This document shows positions 14,456 to 18,574 of a stretch of DNA of 18,574 nt, piece after piece. The DNA lies in NCBI GenBank assembly GCA_015494645.1, contig WGAU01000082.1, positions 1 to 18,574 on the forward strand. The letters run 5' to 3'. Below the pieces are notes generated by a model. It was not told the DNA's origin. It saw only the letters and a program-made list of their open reading frames with translations, and made no database searches. The translations under genes were made by a program, and so were the position numbers. Each line of letters begins with the position of its first letter. Position 1 is the first letter of the stretch. Source of the stretch: Aquificota bacterium. GTDB taxonomy: Bacteria; Thermosulfidibacterota; Thermosulfidibacteria; Thermosulfidibacterales; Thermosulfidibacteraceae.

Positions 14456-15178
14456 ATGCTTCCTGTAGGGGAGAGGTTTCTTCAGGAGACGAAGTATGAA
14501 AGGAATGGTGAGTTGCCAGCAACCAGGGTACTTAAAGTACCTGAAGAGTACAAGGAATATTCGGGAGTACCAGTATTCTTTCTGCCCGATCCTGAAACTA
14601 CAGGTGGGACTCCTTTGTGGGATGTAATAAAACAAAGAAGATCGGTTAGGAGGTATTCTCAAAGTTCCATGAAACTTGAGGAATTATCCCAGCTTCTTTG
14701 GGCTACTCAGGGGATTACCGGCAGGGTGGGAGGTTTTGCTCTGAGGGCATCTCCCTCTGCGGGTGCCCTTTATCCCATTGAGACTTATCTGTGGGTAAGA
14801 AATGTAAGGGATCTTTCAAAGGGTATATACCACTATCATCCCTTGAAAGCCTGTTTGGAGTTGCTTGAAGGGGGGGATTTTTCTTACGCTTTAGCTCAGG
14901 CCTGTTTGGGTCAGGGGATGCTCGCTACTTGTTCTGTAGCTTTTATATGGACGGCTGTAGTGGATAGGTGTAGGATCAAATACGGGGAGAGGGCATTTCG
15001 TTATATCTTTTTAGATGCTGCCCATATTTGCCAGAATCTTTACCTTGCCTCTTGTGCTTTGGGTTTTGGGTGTTGTGCTATAGGGGCCTTTTACGATGAC
15101 GAGGTTAACAAGATCATAGGCGTTGATGGTCAGGTTGAGACGGTTATATACCTTGCCACTGTAGGTCCTTTGAAGTAA
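14456..15178 (+). CDS. SagB/ThcOx family nitroreductase-like dehydrogenase
   Basis: This 240-residue flavoprotein has the SagB-type pattern: KQRRSVRRYS near 59-68, LLWATQGITG near 79-88, RASPSAGALYPIETY near 95-109, and a C-terminal FRYIFLDAAHICQNLYLASCALGFGCCAIGAF. Relatives dehydrogenate azoline rings in thiazole/oxazole peptides, but stand-alone copies are common in anaerobes and their substrate is unknown. No YcaO cyclodehydratase or precursor peptide gene is in the window, so a peptide-modification role is not supported. Its TAA shares one base with the ATG of priA (TAATG). ATG 14456 is chosen from the ribosome binding site. Confidence 0.88.
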   Translation: MLPVGERFLQETKYERNGELPATRVLKVPEEYKEYSGVPVFFLPDPETTGGTPLWDVIKQRRSVRRYSQSSMKLEELSQLLWATQGITGRVGGFALRASPSAGALYPIETYLWVRNVRDLSKGIYHYHPLKACLELLEGGDFSYALAQACLGQGMLATCSVAFIWTAVVDRCRIKYGERAFRYIFLDAAHICQNLYLASCALGFGCCAIGAFYDDEVNKIIGVDGQVETVIYLATVGPLK

Positions 15179-17304
15179 TGCCCCTTGTTAAGGTTGTGTT
15201 CTTTTTGGCCCATCCTGAACCTCTCGTGTACGAGGTACCCGAAGAGGTTGAGCTTGGGGTAAGGGTAAGTGCACCGTTGAGGGGGAAAGACCGCATAGGA
15301 GTCGTGGTGGATGAACGGGCAACTCTGGATGGGAATTACGAAGTAAAGCGGGCAGTTCCATTGGATGATGCTCCTTTGGTTCCGAAGACTGTTTGTGATC
15401 TTATAAATTGGGCATCTTCTTACTATCTTGAGCCTCTTGGGGTAATGTGGGCTGCGGCTCTGCCCTTTCTGGTGAGGGAAGGGAAACTTCCGGGGGAAAG
15501 GAAAGGGGCAAAGTTTGTGAGACTTAAGGTCCACGAAGTGAATGGCCTGAGCAAAAGGCAAAGGGAACTTGTGTCTCTTTTGTTGGAGAGAGAGGAGATA
15601 GCCCTTTCGGAACTGGAAAGGGTGTGGGGAATAAGTAGGTCTGTGGCTTTAGCCCTTGTGAAAAAGGGTGTGGTGGAGGTGATTGAGAGGGAGGTTGGAT
15701 GGGAGTTTTCCCCTGTTGAAGAGAAAATAGTTCTTAACAAAGAGCAAGTAGAGGTTTTGGATGAGGTTGAGTCAGGGCTTGGGAGGTTTTCAAGGTATCT
15801 TCTTCATGGGGTGACGGGTAGTGGGAAGACAGAGGTTTACAAGCGCTTAGCCCAGAGGGTTGTTGGTGCCGGTAGAGGGGTTCTTATCTTGGTGCCGGAG
15901 ATAGCCCTTACTCCACATTATGTTAAGAGATTCGCTTCCCTTTTTGGAGATAAACTTGCGGTTCTCCACAGCGGACTTAGTGATGCGGAGAGGGCAAGGC
16001 AGTGGAAAGAGATTAGGGAGGGTAAGCGTAAAGTGGTGGTTGGCACCCGTTCTGCGGTGTTTGCTCCCATTGAGGATTGTGGGCTTATTGTGGTGGATGA
16101 GGAGCACGACGCCTCGTACAAACAGCAGGAGTCTCCCCGTTATAATGCCAGAGATCTTGCGGTGGTAAGGGCTAAGCTTGAAGGTTGTCCTGTGGTGCTT
16201 GGTTCTGCCACTCCGTCGGTAGAAAGTTATTCAAACGCCCTTTCTGGCAGGTACAAGCTGCTTGTTTTGAGAAGGAGAGTTAGGGGAATGCTGCCCAAGG
16301 TTGAGATTGTGGACATGAGGGAGGAGAGGGGGATTTTTTCTCTGAGGCTTCTCAATGCTCTTGAAGAAATCCTGAGTAGGAAAAGGTCGGCTATGATTTT
16401 GGTTAACAGGAAGGGCTATTCTAAGGTGGTTCTGTGCGATGGTTGTGGTGCCTCTGTAAAATGCCCCAACTGTGATGTGCATCTTACTCCTCACAAGGAG
16501 GGGGGAAGTTTCGTATATATATGCCACTGGTGTGGATATAGGGTGGAGGCTTTTTCTAAGTGTCCTTGCTGCAAAAGGGATTCCTTGGTGATGCACGGCT
16601 TTGGGGTTCAGAAGGTTCACGAGGAGCTGTCTAAGTTGTTTCCCAATGCCAAGGTATGGCGCATGGACAGGGATGTGGTTTCTACTAAGTACGGCAGATG
16701 GAGGATCCTTGAGGCTATGGAGGCGGGAGAGATAGACATACTTGTTGGTACCCAGATGCTTTCCAAGGGGCACCACTTCCCGAGGGTTGGGCTTGCGGCC
16801 ATAGTAGGGGCAGATATGGGGTTGAATATACCAGACTTCCGAGCAGCAGAGAGGACCTTTCAGCTCATATGTCAGATGGCAGGTAGGGCAGGAAGGGAAG
16901 GGGAAAGAGGCCTTGTGATTGTGCAGGCCTATGACAAGGATCACTATGCAGTGGTGGCGGGAGCAAAGGGTGATTACAGGTTTTTCTTTGATAGGGAAAT
17001 CTCTATAAGAAGAGAGCTTGCTTTCCCTCCTTTCTCTCATCTTATAAGGGTTATGTTTGTGGCTTCTAAAGAGGATAGAGCTAAAAAGGTTGCTTTTGAA
17101 GTTGCCAATGGCCTTGAGCTTAACGGTGTAGAGCTGTTGGGACCGGCTCCGTGTGGCCTGAGAAAGTTGAAAAACAAGTATAGGTGGCACCTTGTCCTTA
17201 AAAGTAGTGATAGAAAGCGTTTGTTGAAGATTGCGTCTCAGGTGCCTCAGTCTATCGGAAGCGTTAGGATCTTTAAGGATGTGGATCCTTACGATTTCGT
17301 GTAG
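15178..17304 (+). CDS. priA: Primosomal replication-restart helicase PriA
   Basis: This 708-residue superfamily 2 helicase reloads the replication machinery at stalled forks. The N-terminal 3'-DNA-binding domain (VVFFLAHPEPLVYEVPE onward) is followed by a winged-helix segment at about 123-165. The helicase motifs are GVTGSGKTEVYKR (211-223), DEEH (307-310) and LGSATPS (341-347). The zinc region has eight cysteines: 420, 423, 429, 432, 449, 452, 462 and 465. Motifs V/VI follow, with VGTQMLSKGHHFP and QMAGRAGRE. Length is close to that of E. coli PriA (732). It overlaps the upstream stop by one base, and its last 16 bases overlap the convergent gene. Confidence 0.96.
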   Translation: MPLVKVVFFLAHPEPLVYEVPEEVELGVRVSAPLRGKDRIGVVVDERATLDGNYEVKRAVPLDDAPLVPKTVCDLINWASSYYLEPLGVMWAAALPFLVREGKLPGERKGAKFVRLKVHEVNGLSKRQRELVSLLLEREEIALSELERVWGISRSVALALVKKGVVEVIEREVGWEFSPVEEKIVLNKEQVEVLDEVESGLGRFSRYLLHGVTGSGKTEVYKRLAQRVVGAGRGVLILVPEIALTPHYVKRFASLFGDKLAVLHSGLSDAERARQWKEIREGKRKVVVGTRSAVFAPIEDCGLIVVDEEHDASYKQQESPRYNARDLAVVRAKLEGCPVVLGSATPSVESYSNALSGRYKLLVLRRRVRGMLPKVEIVDMREERGIFSLRLLNALEEILSRKRSAMILVNRKGYSKVVLCDGCGASVKCPNCDVHLTPHKEGGSFVYICHWCGYRVEAFSKCPCCKRDSLVMHGFGVQKVHEELSKLFPNAKVWRMDRDVVSTKYGRWRILEAMEAGEIDILVGTQMLSKGHHFPRVGLAAIVGADMGLNIPDFRAAERTFQLICQMAGRAGREGERGLVIVQAYDKDHYAVVAGAKGDYRFFFDREISIRRELAFPPFSHLIRVMFVASKEDRAKKVAFEVANGLELNGVELLGPAPCGLRKLKNKYRWHLVLKSSDRKRLLKIASQVPQSIGSVRIFKDVDPYDFV

Positions 17305-18548
17305 AATCTGTAAAGGGCAAGCAGAGCGCAAATGTGAGATAATAGCCCTACAGAGAGCATCGTGGCAGTTATGAAGCTGGGGTGAATAGAAGCCAATAAT
17401 CCTCCCACCGTGGTTAAGAACAATCTCATGTCCCTACCACCTTCTTTTACTCTCACTCTTGTTAGATGCCAAGTATAGCTGAAGATTATGCTTCCGGTGC
17501 AGGCTAAAAAAAGAGCAAATGTCCTTAAAAGGGTGGGAGGAAGGGATAAAGCCATGCCTAAGTAAATGGCTATGTCTGCGTATCTATCGCTTACTGAATC
17601 AAGAACAGAGCCAAGTTTGCTTTTCTGGTGCTTTATCCTTGCAATTTCTCCATCGCAGCCATCAAAGATAGAGGTAAACTGTGCCATGAGTCCTGCGAGG
17701 AAATAATGTCCATGGTAAAACAACAAGGCAGTTATGAAGCCCAGTAAGGTTGAGACGGCAGTCAGTTTGTTTGGAGTAATGAAATCGTACCTTATCAGGT
17801 GCCTGCTTATCTCAAGGGAAATCTTCCTATTTATGCGCCTTGAGATTATTCCATCTTCGTTTTTAACGATTTGTTCTTTCAAGATCTCTTCCGCTATTTT
17901 CAGTTCTTCCTGTGTGTCTATATCTATCCACTTTGCATTTATCACTTTTGCCCTTAATTTCCCCTCTCGAGCTACGCTTTCAAAGATTTCTGCTAACTTG
18001 ATTTTGTCTTTCTCGGCTACAAGTTTTTCGGCGTGTTTGAACACCTCTTGTGTGCAGTAAAACATGCCAGTATCAAAGAAGTTGTAGTCTTTGATGTCTT
18101 TACCTATGGAAACTACATTATCGTCCTGAACCTTAATCTTTGTGGCCTCTTCCGGATCGTGGCAGAATGTGCTCACAAAGGCGATGTTTTGAAGGTAGCT
18201 TTTGCAAGCTTCTTCAAAGAAATTTTCGGTGTAGTAGTGATCGGACATGAGTAGCAGGAAGTTGCCTTTTACATGATCCTTGGCAATGTATAGGCTGTAT
18301 CCGTTTTCCCTTTCGGGATTGGGGTTTTTCACAAAGCTGATCTTTGGGAAATGCTGTTGTAGATACTCTTTTACCTTTGGGTTGTGGTAGATCACTAAGA
18401 TGTCAAACCCTCTTGCTATCAATGCTCTAATGGAATGTTCTACTATGGGCATGTTAAAAAGGGGGACCAAGGGTTTGCATACCCCCGATCCCATTCTTGT
18501 TCCTAAGCCGGCGGCCAGTATGACTGCTAAAGGTTTTTCTTGAACCAT
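17289..18548 (-). CDS. Bifunctional inositol-1-phosphate cytidylyltransferase / di-myo-inositol phosphate phosphate synthase
   Basis: This 419-residue fusion makes the thermoprotectant precursor di-myo-inositol phosphate phosphate. Residues 1-225 are a soluble nucleotidyltransferase with LAAGLGTRMGSG (11-22) and the usual lysine K25, forming CDP-inositol. Residues 236-419 are a membrane CDP-alcohol phosphatidyltransferase with the full signature D-x2-D-G-x2-A-R-x8-G-x3-D-x3-D at D296, D299, D317 and D321, and about six helices. The domain order and length match the IPCT/DIPPS enzymes of Archaeoglobus, Thermotoga and Aquifex. A different sugar-nucleotide or phosphonolipid role is less likely, given the asparagine/aspartate-rich active site and fusion order. 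The start ATG 18548 overlaps the upstream gene by 22 bases, and the end overlaps priA by 16 bases. Confidence 0.87.
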   Translation of the reverse strand: MVQEKPLAVILAAGLGTRMGSGVCKPLVPLFNMPIVEHSIRALIARGFDILVIYHNPKVKEYLQQHFPKISFVKNPNPERENGYSLYIAKDHVKGNFLLLMSDHYYTENFFEEACKSYLQNIAFVSTFCHDPEEATKIKVQDDNVVSIGKDIKDYNFFDTGMFYCTQEVFKHAEKLVAEKDKIKLAEIFESVAREGKLRAKVINAKWIDIDTQEELKIAEEILKEQIVKNEDGIISRRINRKISLEISRHLIRYDFITPNKLTAVSTLLGFITALLFYHGHYFLAGLMAQFTSIFDGCDGEIARIKHQKSKLGSVLDSVSDRYADIAIYLGMALSLPPTLLRTFALFLACTGSIIFSYTWHLTRVRVKEGGRDMRLFLTTVGGLLASIHPSFITATMLSVGLLSHICALLALYRFYTKS

Positions 18549-18574
18549 TCCACCAGTGTTTCAAACTGCTCGTG
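18527..18574 (-). CDS. 3' end of an upstream gene (partial, unidentified)
   Basis: The minus strand at the window edge reads HEQFETLVEWFKKNL and a TAG stop (18529-18527), overlapping the IPCT/DIPPS start by 22 bases. The composition looks like a soluble protein's C-terminal helix. Such an overlap is normal in this genome. From its place, an inositol-1-phosphate synthase or a phosphatase of the same pathway would be expected, but 15 residues are too few to say. Confidence 0.5.
   Translation of the reverse strand, partial: HEQFETLVEWFKKNL

Noticed and set aside
14456..15178. Thiazole/oxazole-modified peptide cluster suggested by the SagB-like gene.
   Set aside because: No YcaO/SagC/SagD gene, precursor peptide or exporter is adjacent; the neighbours are priA and an acyl-CoA ligase.
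16231..17331. 366-codon open frame on the minus strand opposite priA.
   Set aside because: Same antisense codon-bias artefact: low-complexity Pro/Leu/His composition and no ribosome binding site, opposite a clear helicase gene.
1..18574. tRNA or rRNA genes, CRISPR arrays, insertion sequences, integrase sites or a new defence system.
   Set aside because: Read through without finding cloverleaf-like segments, spaced direct repeats, transposase motifs or target-site duplications; codon use is uniform across the window, giving no sign of a recent island.

Overview
The window is a very compact bacterial chromosome segment. It has sixteen recognisable coding units and one gene fragment at the right edge. 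There are no RNA genes, insertion sequences, phage genes or CRISPR arrays. No gene-free stretch exceeds about 160 bases, and most neighbours overlap or sit within a few bases of each other. Several features suggest an anaerobic thermophile. There is a fused inositol-phosphate cytidylyltransferase/phosphodiester synthase (di-myo-inositol phosphate pathway, typical of organisms growing above about 60 C). There is an oxygen-sensitive 2-hydroxyacyl-CoA dehydratase/benzoyl-CoA reductase-type system and an anaerobe-type homocysteine-forming protein. Coding strands are purine-rich, with arginine mostly encoded by AGG/AGA. A deep-branching lineage of the Thermosulfidibacter, Thermodesulfobacteria or Aquificota kind would fit, but the species cannot be fixed from the window alone.

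Layout from left to right. (1) 158-2106, plus strand: a chemoreceptor with a PilJ-like ligand domain and a C-terminal zinc-binding CZB domain, split by a one-base frameshift near 350-357. (2) 2110-2379, minus strand: a half-size GDT1/UPF0016 cation transporter. It shares a tight overlapping divergent promoter region with (3). (3) 2419-9651, plus strand: an almost gapless run of eight genes. In order they are a small unknown protein, a nitroreductase, a HcyBio (DUF39) homocysteine protein, RimO, a COG2509 FAD dehydrogenase, an O6-alkylguanine-DNA alkyltransferase, TruA and an ArsB/NhaD-type permease. Most junctions are stop/start overlaps, often with TTG or GTG starts, so translational coupling is likely. 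(4) 14333-9576, minus strand: a four-gene operon of acyl-CoA ligase, two HgdA/HgdB (BcrC/BcrB)-like iron-sulfur subunits and one ASKHA ATPase activator. This is a complete minimal set for activating a carboxylic acid to its CoA ester and carrying out ATP-driven radical chemistry on it. (5) 14456-17304, plus strand: a SagB-type nitroreductase and primosomal helicase PriA. (6) 18548-17289, minus strand: the bifunctional IPCT/DIPPS gene, overlapped at its start by the 3' end of another gene.

The most interesting items are the acyl-CoA ligase plus dehydratase operon of unknown substrate with a perfect 13-bp hairpin inside its second gene, the interlocked divergent promoter that probably makes the gdt1-like mRNA leaderless, the frameshifted chemoreceptor, and the 76-bp tail-to-tail coding overlap at 9576-9651. 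I did not find a clearly new multi-gene defence or mobile system.
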